NCBI GenBank assembly: GCA_025463905.1
Contig: JAODBJ010000129.1
Location: 1 to 40,897 of the forward strand
Length of the DNA: 40,897 nucleotides
DNA from: Actinomycetes bacterium
Lineage (GTDB): Bacteria > Actinomycetota > Acidimicrobiia > IMCC26256 > PALSA-610
Direction of reading: 5' to 3'
Positions 30,969 to 38,669 of this stretch are shown here, piece after piece. Below the pieces are notes generated by a model. It was not told the DNA's origin. It made no database searches and saw only the letters and a program-made list of their open reading frames with translations. Position 1 is the first letter of the stretch. The number at the start of each line of letters is the position of its first letter. Position numbers and translations under genes: made by a program.

Positions 30969-31844
30969 CTACAGCTCCTCGAGTGCGCCGGTGGATCGCG
31001 CGCCGAGGAGGTACGCCACCATGATCACGATCGGCAGGGTGGCATAGGCAGCCGCGAACGGCAGGTTCGCGCTGAACTCCCGGTACACCACGTTGCCCAA
31101 GAACTGTGTGGTGCCGCCGACGATCTGGTTCATGTAGAAGTCGCCGAGTGTGAGCGCGAACGTGAAGATGGAGCCGGCCACGATCGACGGCAGGAGTTGG
31201 GGCAACACGATGCGGGCAAAGGTCGTGGCGGCCTTTGCACCCAGATCGGTGGAGGCTTCGAGCAGGGAGTTCGGCAACCGTTCAAGCCCGGCGTAGATCG
31301 GGATGATCATGTAGGGAAGCCAGAGGTACGCCAGCGTGAGCGTGGTGCCGGACAGCCCGAAGCCGGGGGAGTGCCCGAACACCTGGTGCAGCACTCCGCC
31401 GGCCGGGTCGAGGATCGCCCGCCACGCGTATCCCTTCACGAGGTAGCCCGCCCACAACGGCATCGTCACCGCGACCACGAGCACGCGCCGCAACCACGGC
31501 GCGGCCAGCTTCGCGATGTAGAACGCGACCGGCAATGCGACGAGCAGGTCGATGACGGTGACAGTGAGCGCGGCGCCGATCGTGCGGAACGCGACGTCGC
31601 GGTACACATGTTGGTCCAACAACCGCCGGTAGTTCGTCGCGCTCGGCGACGTCGATAGGTGTTGCACGAGGCCGGTGGGATCGTCTTGATAGTGGTAGAG
31701 CGACGTTACGAGCAGCGCGATCAGCGAACCGATGTACGCGACGAGTAGCCACACCAACGGGCCGCCGAGCAACAACCCGAGCCGCAAACGAGGGCGTCTC
31801 CACAGGACGCGAGAGATCCGCCGGCGGAGGCCGGTGCCGATCAC
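30969..31844 (-). CDS. potB: ABC transporter permease, spermidine/putrescine type (PotB-like)
   Basis: A 291-aa permease with about six membrane segments. After a basic N-terminus (RRRISRVLWRRPRLR), the first helix is GLLLGGPLVWLLVAYIGSLI. The EAA loop is EASTDLGAKAATTFARIVLP, and the C-terminal part FALTLGDFYMNQIVGGTTQF is typical of PotB. GTG 31844 overlaps the stop of the binding-protein gene in a GTGA, the same coupling as elsewhere in this operon. A TTG at 31862 would add six residues. It pairs with the PotC-like permease to form the membrane channel. Confidence 0.9.
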   Translation of the reverse strand: MIGTGLRRRISRVLWRRPRLRLGLLLGGPLVWLLVAYIGSLIALLVTSLYHYQDDPTGLVQHLSTSPSATNYRRLLDQHVYRDVAFRTIGAALTVTVIDLLVALPVAFYIAKLAAPWLRRVLVVAVTMPLWAGYLVKGYAWRAILDPAGGVLHQVFGHSPGFGLSGTTLTLAYLWLPYMIIPIYAGLERLPNSLLEASTDLGAKAATTFARIVLPQLLPSIVAGSIFTFALTLGDFYMNQIVGGTTQFLGNVVYREFSANLPFAAAYATLPIVIMVAYLLGARSTGALEEL

Positions 31845-33028
31845 CCCTTGATGCTGTCCCAAGCCGCGGTCCAGTCGGCGTAGTTCTTACAGGTCACACC
31901 GGTACGGCCGTCGAGGCACTTCGCGGTCGGCGTCGTCCAATACGCGAGCTTGCTGTAGAACGACGTGTCGCTCGCGCCGAACAGCTTGCAGTGGTCCCTG
32001 TTCGTGGTGAGGGAGCACGCTTTGAGGTTCGCCGGTGCTTCACCGAAGTACTCGGCAACCTGCGCCTGGATGTCGGGCTTCGTGATCCAGTTCATCCACT
32101 CGTAGGCACAGTTCGGGTGCTTGGACTTGGTCGACAACATCCACGTGTCCGACCACGCGGTCGAACCTTCAGCCGGGATGATCGCCTTCACCGGCGGCGA
32201 TGACTTGTCGGCTTGCACGCCATTCGTGATCACCTGCCAGGTGGTGCCGAGCACGAGACTGCCTTTGGTGAACGCGTCCTGCTCCTTGAGGTAGTCGCTC
32301 CAGTACTCGCCGATGATCTTGCGCTGCTGCTTCATAAGGTCGACTACGGCCGTGAACTGTGTGTCGTCGAGCGCGTACGGATTCGTGATCTTCAACGCGG
32401 GCTTGGTCTTTTGGAGGTACAAGGCGGCGTCGGCGATGTAGATCGGGGAGTCGTAGCCGGTGACCTTGCCCTTGTACGGCGAGGTGGCATCGAAGACCGC
32501 TCCCCACGATGTGGGAGCGGGCTTCACGACGTTCTCGTTGTACATGAGGAGATTGGCGCCCCACCCGTGCGGTACGCCGTACGAGACGCCGCCGACGGAG
32601 TTCCACGGCTTCAACTTGAGGAAGCTCGCAATGTCGTTCCAATTCGTGAGCAGCTTGGTGTTGACCGCCGCCGCGTCACCATCGGCGACGACGCGCAACG
32701 TCGCGTCACCCGATGCCGACACGACGTCGTACTGACCGGTCTTGAACAGGTTGAACGCCTCGTCGGACGTCCCGAAGTACTTCACCGTTGCTTTGCAGCC
32801 AGTGGCCGTCTCGAAGGGCTTGACCCAGTTCACCTTCGGATCGTTCGAGCCGTTCTCGGCGTAACCGGGCCAGGCGAGGATCGACACTGCTCCTTCGCCT
32901 TTACCGATCGTCTGTTGCACCTTGGGCGTTGTGGTGGTGCTGCTGCTCTTGTTCGAGCTACTGCCGCAGGCAGTTGCGATCAGTACGAGCACGGCTGCCG
33001 TTGCGGCAACCCGGTTCGCATGTCTCAT
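31841..33028 (-). CDS. potD: ABC transporter substrate-binding lipoprotein (PotD-like)
   Basis: A 395-aa extracellular binding protein. The signal peptide MRHANRVAATAAVLVLIATAC ends in a lipobox (Cys21), followed by a Ser/Thr linker. The mature protein opens with VSILAWPGYAENGS, and DPKVNWVKPFETATGCKATV and DVVSASGDATLRVVADG match PotD-like proteins. Several Cys near the C-terminus (NCAYEW, KACSLTTNRDHCKLF, KCLDG, TCKNY) are more than usual and suggest disulfides. ATG 33028 has GGGGAGG upstream and overlaps the ATPase stop in an ATGA. The ligand is unknown; an amine is likely from the family and from the dehydrogenase genes nearby. Confidence 0.9.
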   Translation of the reverse strand: MRHANRVAATAAVLVLIATACGSSSNKSSSTTTTPKVQQTIGKGEGAVSILAWPGYAENGSNDPKVNWVKPFETATGCKATVKYFGTSDEAFNLFKTGQYDVVSASGDATLRVVADGDAAAVNTKLLTNWNDIASFLKLKPWNSVGGVSYGVPHGWGANLLMYNENVVKPAPTSWGAVFDATSPYKGKVTGYDSPIYIADAALYLQKTKPALKITNPYALDDTQFTAVVDLMKQQRKIIGEYWSDYLKEQDAFTKGSLVLGTTWQVITNGVQADKSSPPVKAIIPAEGSTAWSDTWMLSTKSKHPNCAYEWMNWITKPDIQAQVAEYFGEAPANLKACSLTTNRDHCKLFGASDTSFYSKLAYWTTPTAKCLDGRTGVTCKNYADWTAAWDSIKG

Positions 33029-34071
33029 GTCGTCCTCCCCGTATCCGTCGAGTTGAAGTGTTCCACGACCCGCACGTAGTCGCGTCGCCATACGAGCTCG
33101 CACTGCTCGCCGGGCGCGATCGATGCGGATACCGAAGTTGTGCTGGGTACGTCGACGATCAACGAGACGCCGCCGGCGACTTCTGCGCGTACGCGCACGA
33201 ACGCACCGAGGTACTGCACGTCACGGATCGTCGCGGTCGCCTGCATCTCGTCGTCGTTCGGCTGCGTACCCGTCGGCACTATACGGATGTGCTCGGGCCG
33301 GATCGTGCACATCTCGTCGCGCCCGACGAGTATTTTCGCCACTGCTGGTTGCAGCACGTTCGACGTACCGACGAACCCGGCCACGAACGGTGTGACCGGT
33401 CGTTCGTAGATGTCGGCCGGCGTACCGACCTGCTCGATACGCCCGTCGGCGAACACTGCGATGCGGTCGCTCATCGTGAGCGCTTCTTGCTGGTCGTGCG
33501 TCACGAAGATGAAGGTGATCCCGACGTCTTGCTGGATCTCCTTCAGCTCCACCTGCATCTCTTCGCGGAGCTTGCGGTCGAGCGCGCCGAGCGGCTCGTC
33601 GAGGAGGAGTACGGCCGGACGATTCACGAGGGCGCGGGCGAGCGCGACCCGCTGGCGCTGGCCACCGGAGAGTTGGTATGGGCGCCGGGCACCGAACTCG
33701 TTGAGGCGAACGCTCGCGAGCGCCTCGGCGACGCGTCGGGTGCGTTCCGCCTTCGGGACTCGTCGCACGCGCAGGCCGTAGCCGACGTTTTGCGCCACGC
33801 TCATGTGCGGGAACAGCGCGTAGTCCTGGAAGACCGTGTTCACGTCGCGGTCGAACGGCGGGAGCTTCGACACGTCGCGGCCGTGCAACGAGATGGTGCC
33901 CGACGTCGGGAGCTCGAAGCCGGCGATCATGCGCAACATTGTCGTCTTGCCCGACCCGGACGGCCCGAGCATCGAGAAGAACTCGCCCTCCTCGATGTCG
34001 AGATCGATGCCGTCGATCGCGACGACCTCTCCGAAGCGTTTGGTCACACCCCGCAACGAAACGGCCGACAA
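33025..34071 (-). CDS. potA: ABC transporter ATPase, spermidine/putrescine type (PotA-like)
   Basis: A 348-aa ATPase. Walker A is LGPSGSGKTTML, the Q-loop region TVFQDYALFPHMSVAQNVGY, the signature LSGGQRQRVALARAL, Walker B LLLDEPLGALD and the switch FVTHDQQEAL. A TOBE-type C-terminal domain follows (MCTIRPEHIRIVPTG, RDVQYLGAFVRVRAEV). The start is TTG 34071 with GGGAGG at 6-nt spacing; an upstream extension overlaps the next small gene and lacks homology. First transporter gene of the operon: PotA, PotD, PotB, PotC, all linked by 2-bp gaps or 4-bp overlaps. Confidence 0.93.
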   Translation of the reverse strand: MSAVSLRGVTKRFGEVVAIDGIDLDIEEGEFFSMLGPSGSGKTTMLRMIAGFELPTSGTISLHGRDVSKLPPFDRDVNTVFQDYALFPHMSVAQNVGYGLRVRRVPKAERTRRVAEALASVRLNEFGARRPYQLSGGQRQRVALARALVNRPAVLLLDEPLGALDRKLREEMQVELKEIQQDVGITFIFVTHDQQEALTMSDRIAVFADGRIEQVGTPADIYERPVTPFVAGFVGTSNVLQPAVAKILVGRDEMCTIRPEHIRIVPTGTQPNDDEMQATATIRDVQYLGAFVRVRAEVAGGVSLIVDVPSTTSVSASIAPGEQCELVWRRDYVRVVEHFNSTDTGRTT

Positions 34072-34102
34072 CTGCGCCCTCCCAGCTCCCCGTAAGGGGT
34101 GA

Positions 34103-34354
34103 CTAGCCGTCGGCGAGGGTCTTGGTGAATGCGGTGAAGCCGTTGACGAGTGCCCGGCCGACACGCTTACCGACCTCGTTGCCCACCACGCCTCCGACGA
34201 CTGCGCCGGCGAAGGTGCCGAGCCCCGCCACCGGAAGCACGGCCGATCCGATGCGCGCCCCGGTGAGGATGCCCGCGCCGAGCCCGGCGAGGCCGCCGAT
34301 CCGTTCCTGATCTTCGATCGCCGCCGCGGCGCCGATTTCGTTCTCGCTGCCCAC
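34103..34354 (-). CDS. Small glycine-rich, glycine-zipper-like protein
   Basis: An 83-aa protein: an acidic start (MGSENEIGAAAAIEDQERIG), then 50 residues rich in Gly and Ala with small residues every third or fourth place (GLAGLGAGILTGARIGSAVL, AGLGTFAGAVVGGVVGNEVG), and a short amphipathic tail. This fits a glycine-zipper membrane-inserting hairpin. It lies 31 bp upstream of the PotA-like gene on the same strand and may lead that operon. I know no function for it. GTG-rich low-complexity coding makes chance possible, but the ATG with AGGAGG nearby (CCTCCT on the plus strand) supports it. Confidence 0.55.
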   Translation of the reverse strand: MGSENEIGAAAAIEDQERIGGLAGLGAGILTGARIGSAVLPVAGLGTFAGAVVGGVVGNEVGKRVGRALVNGFTAFTKTLADG

Positions 34355-34395
34355 GTCAGGCCTCCTCGCTCGCCCGGCATCTTTTCACAACGCCG

Positions 34396-34413
34396 CTGCA
34401 AGGGTTCTGCAAG
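34396..34413. promoter_or_regulatory. Direct repeat in the divergent promoter region
   Basis: CTGCAAG occurs twice with an 11-bp period (34396-34402 and 34407-34413), about one helical turn apart, in the 111-bp gap between the divergent transporter operon and the secreted-protein gene. Two heptamers in phase are a common form of tandem activator site. No known regulator is identified and chance is possible. Confidence 0.25.
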
Positions 34414-34465
34414 TCCGGCTTTCTACGTTGCCTGAAACGAACGCACCGTCGAACGGGAGGCACGC

Positions 34466-35143
34466 ATGATCAGGGCAACGGTTCGCACATGGATTCTGGC
34501 GTTGGTCGTTTCCGTGTCGATCGTGGGGGCGGCAACGTCGGCCGGCGCTTCGGGGGCCACTCCGCCGGCGAGAGGGTTTGGCACCGTCACGCAGGACGTG
34601 TACGTGTCGGATGGCTCGGGTGGCCTCGTGAATCCCGATATTCGTTCGACGCCCGACACCGCGCCGCTCTTCTCCGCGTCCGGCGCCGCACTGGGGGTGA
34701 CGTGGGGAACGTTCCACAGTGCCGGCGTGACGTCGCTTGCGAAGACGATTGCGAAGCGGACCGGCAGCTTTACCGACGTCGCGATGTCGATGACCGGGTT
34801 GATCCCGCGCGGCGTGTACTCGATCTTTTACTCGACCTTCGGGCCCGACTCGGCGAATCCGGTGTGTCCGGCGAACGACAGCCTTGTCGCGCTCACCGTC
34901 GTGCACCCGAAGCCGGCGCAACCCGACGCGTCATCGTTTGTCGCGAATGCCGGTGGTGCAGCGAAGATCCATCCGCGAGTGCCCGGCCGTCTCCTCGACG
35001 CGCAGAACCTCAACATCCTCGTGATCTACCACGCCGACGGACTGACGTGGGGCCCGGTCCCCACCCGGGGTGAAACTGGCTCGACGTGCAGGCCCAGCTT
35101 CGGAAGCGACGCGATGCGCCAGCTGTTCATCGGTCAAAAGTGA
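34466..35143 (+). CDS. Secreted protein of unknown function
   Basis: A 225-aa exported protein. The signal peptide MIRATVRTWILALVVSVSIV ends near AGASGA. The mature part is Gly/Thr/Ser-rich and beta-strand-like (GFGTVTQDVYVSDGSGGLVN, ALGVTWGTFHSAGVTSLAKT, GVYSIFYSTFGPDSANPVC) and ends with LNILVIYHADGLTWGPVP and FIGQK. It has two or three Cys that could pair. The strand pattern suggests an immunoglobulin-like or jelly-roll domain, but I recognise no family. ATG 34466 has GGGAGG at good spacing. It is transcribed alone and converges with the second dehydrogenase gene, 9 bp away. Confidence 0.72.
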   Translation: MIRATVRTWILALVVSVSIVGAATSAGASGATPPARGFGTVTQDVYVSDGSGGLVNPDIRSTPDTAPLFSASGAALGVTWGTFHSAGVTSLAKTIAKRTGSFTDVAMSMTGLIPRGVYSIFYSTFGPDSANPVCPANDSLVALTVVHPKPAQPDASSFVANAGGAAKIHPRVPGRLLDAQNLNILVIYHADGLTWGPVPTRGETGSTCRPSFGSDAMRQLFIGQK

Positions 35144-35152
35144 GAGGCGACG

Positions 35153-37612
35153 TCAGCTCTTGATGCGCAGCATCTGGGGATCGTAGAGCGGTCGGAGTGA
35201 AGCAATCGCCGGGTAGCACGTGCCGGCAATCTCGACTTCCCAGGTGCCGGCATCGAGGTAGGCCTGGTCGATCGGTTCACCCCCTTCGACCATCACCAGG
35301 CCGACCGCGCCCCCGAGCGTGAAGCCGTAGGACGCGGCGCGCACGTACCCGATGGGTATGCCGTTTCGGTACACCACCTCGGCGTGGAACATCAACGGTT
35401 CCGGGTCCTGCAGCAGCACCTGCACGATCCGGCGGGTAACCGGCCCGGTGGCTTTCTTCGCGACAACGGCGTCGCGACCGAGGAATCCGCCGGGCTTCTT
35501 CAGGTCGACCGCGAAACCGAGCCCCGCCTCGAGGACAGAATCGGTGCCGTCGATGTCGTGGCCGTAGTCGCGGTACCCCTTCTCCATGCGCAGGCTGGCC
35601 AGCGCCTTCAAGCCGGCGTGACGCAATCCCACCGCTTCGCCCGCGGTGACGAGTCGGTCGTACACGTGCATTGCCTGCTCGGTCGGGATGTACAGCTCGT
35701 AGCCGAGTTCACCGAGGTACGTGATGCGGATGCACAGCGCGCGTGCGAAGCCGATGTCGATCTCGTGCGCGGCGCGGTAGGGAAACGCGTCGTTCGACAT
35801 GTCTTGCGACGTGATGGACTGCATCAACTCGCGCGAACGAGGGCCCTGGACGTTGATCTGCGCGTATGCGCTCGTCATGTCGCACACGAACGCGTGCATG
35901 TCCGGTGCGATGTGGCGACGAATCCACGTCTGAGCATGCCCATAGGCGGTGTCGGACGCCACCACCCAGTAACGCTCGTCGTCGAGTTTGGTCACCGTGA
36001 GGTCGGCTTCGATCGTGCCGCCCTCGTTCAACCATTGCGTGTAGGTGATCAGGCCGGGTTCGGTGTCGACGTTGTTGGCGGAGATGAAATTGAGCATGCG
36101 ACCCGCGTCGCGACCTTCGACGACGAACTTCGACATGAACGACATGTCCATCAAGATCACGCCTTCACGCGTGGCCCGATGCTCAGCCTCCCAGTACGGG
36201 AACCAGTTCGGCCGTCCCCACGAGAGGCGGTCGACCTTCGCTTCGGTACCGGCCGGCGCGTACCAGTCGGCGCCTTCCCAGCCGCTCACGTCCCTGAAGT
36301 ACGCGCCGCGCTCCGCCAGGCAGTGGTGGATCGCCGACTGCTTCGCACCACGGGCGGTTTGCATCGAGCGGAACGGGTAGTGGCACTGGTACACCATCCC
36401 CAGCGACTCCACGGTGCGCGTGCGCCGGTACTCGGGGTTCGCCTGGTACGTGTGCAGACGGTCGATGTCGAAACCGGTCACGTCGACGTCGGGGCGGCCG
36501 TTGATAATCCAATGCGCGAGCACCCGACCGAGTCCGCCGCCGGTGAGGATGCCGATCGAGTTGAGGCCCGCGGCGACGAAGTAGTTCTTCAGTTCCGGTG
36601 ATTCACCCACGATCGGTTGGAGGTCGGGGGTGAAGCTCTCCGGACCGCAGAAGAACTTGCGAACGCCGACCTCCATCGACACCGGCACCCGCTGCATCGC
36701 CTTCTCGACGTATTGGCCCATGCGATCCCAGTCGGGGGGCAGCTCACCGAAGGAGAAGTCTTCGGGTACACCACCGACGCGCCACGGTGCGCACACCGGT
36801 TCGAACAGGCCGATCATGAGGCCGCCGACTTCCTCGCGGTAATAGCCGTGCGATGCGGGGTCTTCGATCACCGGCCACGACTTCTCGAGGCCCGGTATCT
36901 GATCGGTGATGAGGTAGTAGTGCTCAGCCGCCTGCAACGGGATGTTCACGCCGGCGAGCGCGCCGAGCTGACGCGCCCACATGCCTGCGCAATTCACCAC
37001 GTACTCCGCTTCGATGTTGCCGTACGGAGTTTGCACACCGGTTACGACATCGCGCGCGCGAAGGAAGCCGGTTACCGGTACGCCTTCGATCACCGTGACG
37101 CCCTGCATGCGCGCGCCCTTGGCGAGCGACATCGTCACGTCGACCGGGTTGGCCTTGCCGTCTTCCTTCACGTAGAAGCCGGCGAGGATGTCGTCGGTGT
37201 ACGCGAGTGGGAACAGTTCCTTCACTTCGCCCGGCGAAATCTCGTGCACGTCAATACCGCAGTAACGGTTGAACGCCGACACTCGCCGGTACTCCTCGAG
37301 CCGATCGCGGTCGGCGGCGAGTTCGATGAATCCCACCGGATTGAAGCCGGTGGCGAGTCCGGTTTCCTCTTCGAGGCGCGCGTAGAGCGCGCTGGTGTAC
37401 TTGCGCATCTCGGTCGAGGTTTCCGACGTCGAACCGAACGTCACCATCAATCCGGCGGCGTGCCACGTTGTGCCCGACGTCAAGCGGTCGCGCTCGAGCA
37501 GCACGACGTCGGTCCAGCCCATGTGCGCGAGGTGGTACGCGACGGAGCAGCCGATCACACCTCCGCCCACGACGACGACGCGGGCTCGCTGTGGGAGGTT
37601 CGGCGGGGCCAT
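35153..37612 (-). CDS. Second dimethylglycine/sarcosine dehydrogenase-like flavoprotein with GcvT domain
   Basis: An 819-aa paralogue of the enzyme at 19049-21490, with the same two-domain layout but clearly diverged. The FAD domain begins RVVVVGGGVIGCSVAYHLAH; His51 in SGTTWHAAGL is the expected covalent-FAD residue. SWGRPNWFPYWEAEHRA marks the junction to the folate-binding GcvT-like half, which has VILMDMSFMSKFVVEGRDA, RITYLGELGYELYIP and ALASLRMEKGYRDYGHDIDG. It probably demethylates an N-methylated glycine-like compound to make methylene-tetrahydrofolate. It follows the luciferase-like gene by 39 bp and probably shares a transcript with it. An N-terminal ATG at 37612 is clear. Confidence 0.88.
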   Translation of the reverse strand: MAPPNLPQRARVVVVGGGVIGCSVAYHLAHMGWTDVVLLERDRLTSGTTWHAAGLMVTFGSTSETSTEMRKYTSALYARLEEETGLATGFNPVGFIELAADRDRLEEYRRVSAFNRYCGIDVHEISPGEVKELFPLAYTDDILAGFYVKEDGKANPVDVTMSLAKGARMQGVTVIEGVPVTGFLRARDVVTGVQTPYGNIEAEYVVNCAGMWARQLGALAGVNIPLQAAEHYYLITDQIPGLEKSWPVIEDPASHGYYREEVGGLMIGLFEPVCAPWRVGGVPEDFSFGELPPDWDRMGQYVEKAMQRVPVSMEVGVRKFFCGPESFTPDLQPIVGESPELKNYFVAAGLNSIGILTGGGLGRVLAHWIINGRPDVDVTGFDIDRLHTYQANPEYRRTRTVESLGMVYQCHYPFRSMQTARGAKQSAIHHCLAERGAYFRDVSGWEGADWYAPAGTEAKVDRLSWGRPNWFPYWEAEHRATREGVILMDMSFMSKFVVEGRDAGRMLNFISANNVDTEPGLITYTQWLNEGGTIEADLTVTKLDDERYWVVASDTAYGHAQTWIRRHIAPDMHAFVCDMTSAYAQINVQGPRSRELMQSITSQDMSNDAFPYRAAHEIDIGFARALCIRITYLGELGYELYIPTEQAMHVYDRLVTAGEAVGLRHAGLKALASLRMEKGYRDYGHDIDGTDSVLEAGLGFAVDLKKPGGFLGRDAVVAKKATGPVTRRIVQVLLQDPEPLMFHAEVVYRNGIPIGYVRAASYGFTLGGAVGLVMVEGGEPIDQAYLDAGTWEVEIAGTCYPAIASLRPLYDPQMLRIKS

Positions 37613-37651
37613 ACGCCGAGCCTATTCAGGGAATCCGGGGGGTTGCCCGCG

Positions 37652-38656
37652 TTACAACGCGATTTCGGCGATAGCCCGCATCGTGTCGATATCGCCGTGG
37701 ACGATCATCGTCGTGACGGCGCTCTCTTCCCATGCTTGCAGCCGATCGCGCACTCGTTCCTTCGACCCGACGAGCGAGATCTCGTCGGCGAATTGCGTGG
37801 GCACGAGCGCGATGGCTTCGTCGCGGCGGCCGGCGAAGAAGAGTTCCTGGATCTTGTTCGCTTCGGCCTCGAACCCCATGCGACCCATCAACTCCATGTG
37901 GAAATTGCGGTCGCGGGCGCCCATCCCACCGATGTAGAACGCGAGCGACGCCTTCGTGGGGAGTAACGCAGTTTCTATGTCGTCGGTGATGCTGCAACCC
38001 ATCACCGTGACGCACACTTCGAAGCTCGGTTTGGTCGAGCCCAACGTGCCGTACACCTCTGGACGGAACGGCGAGTAATAGAGCGGCACCCACCCGTCGG
38101 CGATCTCGCCGGCCAGCGCGACATTCTTCGGTCCTTCCGCGCCGAGCAAGATCGGAAGGTCCGCGCGCAGCGGATGGGTGATCGAACGCAACGGCTTGCC
38201 GAGGCCCCACGAGCCGGGTCCGTCGTACGGCATCGAGTAGTGCTCGCCGTGGAACTCGACCGGCGCTTCGCGGCGGAGGATGCGGCGAACGATCTCGACG
38301 TATTCGCGGGTGCGGGCCAACGGCTTCGAGAACGGCCGGCCGTACCAGCCTTCGACCACTTGCGGACCCGACACGCCGAGACCCAACGTGAAGCGCCCGT
38401 TCGACAGGTGGTCGAGGGTGAGTGCGTGCATCGCCGTGGCCGCCGGTGTGCGAGCCGACAGTTGCACGACGCCCGTGCACAACCGGATGTGTTCGGTGTG
38501 CGCACCGATCCACGCGAGTGGCGTGAACGCGTCGGAACCCCAGGCTTCCCCGGTCCACACCGAATCGAAGCCGAGCCGCTCGGCTTCCTGGGCGAGCGCG
38601 ACCGCGAACGGATTCGGCGCCGCGCCCCAATAGCCCAGTTGCAGCCCGAGTTTCAC
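37652..38656 (-). CDS. Luciferase-like (LLM) flavin/F420-dependent oxidoreductase
   Basis: A 334-aa bacterial-luciferase-like TIM barrel. It opens MKLGLQLGYWGAAPNPFAVA, then LGFDSVWTGEAWGSDAFTPL, the cis-peptide-type strand IRLCTGVVQLSARTPAATAM and LDHLSNGRFTLGLGVSGPQV. The pattern is typical of the F420-dependent branch common in actinobacteria (compare VVEGWYGRPFSKPLARTREY). Without a structure FMN cannot be excluded. It lies 13 bp after the monooxygenase gene and 39 bp before the dehydrogenase gene, so all three may form one operon. Substrate unknown. Confidence 0.9.
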   Translation of the reverse strand: MKLGLQLGYWGAAPNPFAVALAQEAERLGFDSVWTGEAWGSDAFTPLAWIGAHTEHIRLCTGVVQLSARTPAATAMHALTLDHLSNGRFTLGLGVSGPQVVEGWYGRPFSKPLARTREYVEIVRRILRREAPVEFHGEHYSMPYDGPGSWGLGKPLRSITHPLRADLPILLGAEGPKNVALAGEIADGWVPLYYSPFRPEVYGTLGSTKPSFEVCVTVMGCSITDDIETALLPTKASLAFYIGGMGARDRNFHMELMGRMGFEAEANKIQELFFAGRRDEAIALVPTQFADEISLVGSKERVRDRLQAWEESAVTTMIVHGDIDTMRAIAEIAL

Positions 38657-38669
38657 CGTGGTCCTTCGG

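Noticed and set aside
35384-37966. Long plus-strand frames opposite the second dehydrogenase
   Set aside because: His/Arg/Val-rich shadow of the minus-strand gene, no recognisable motif.
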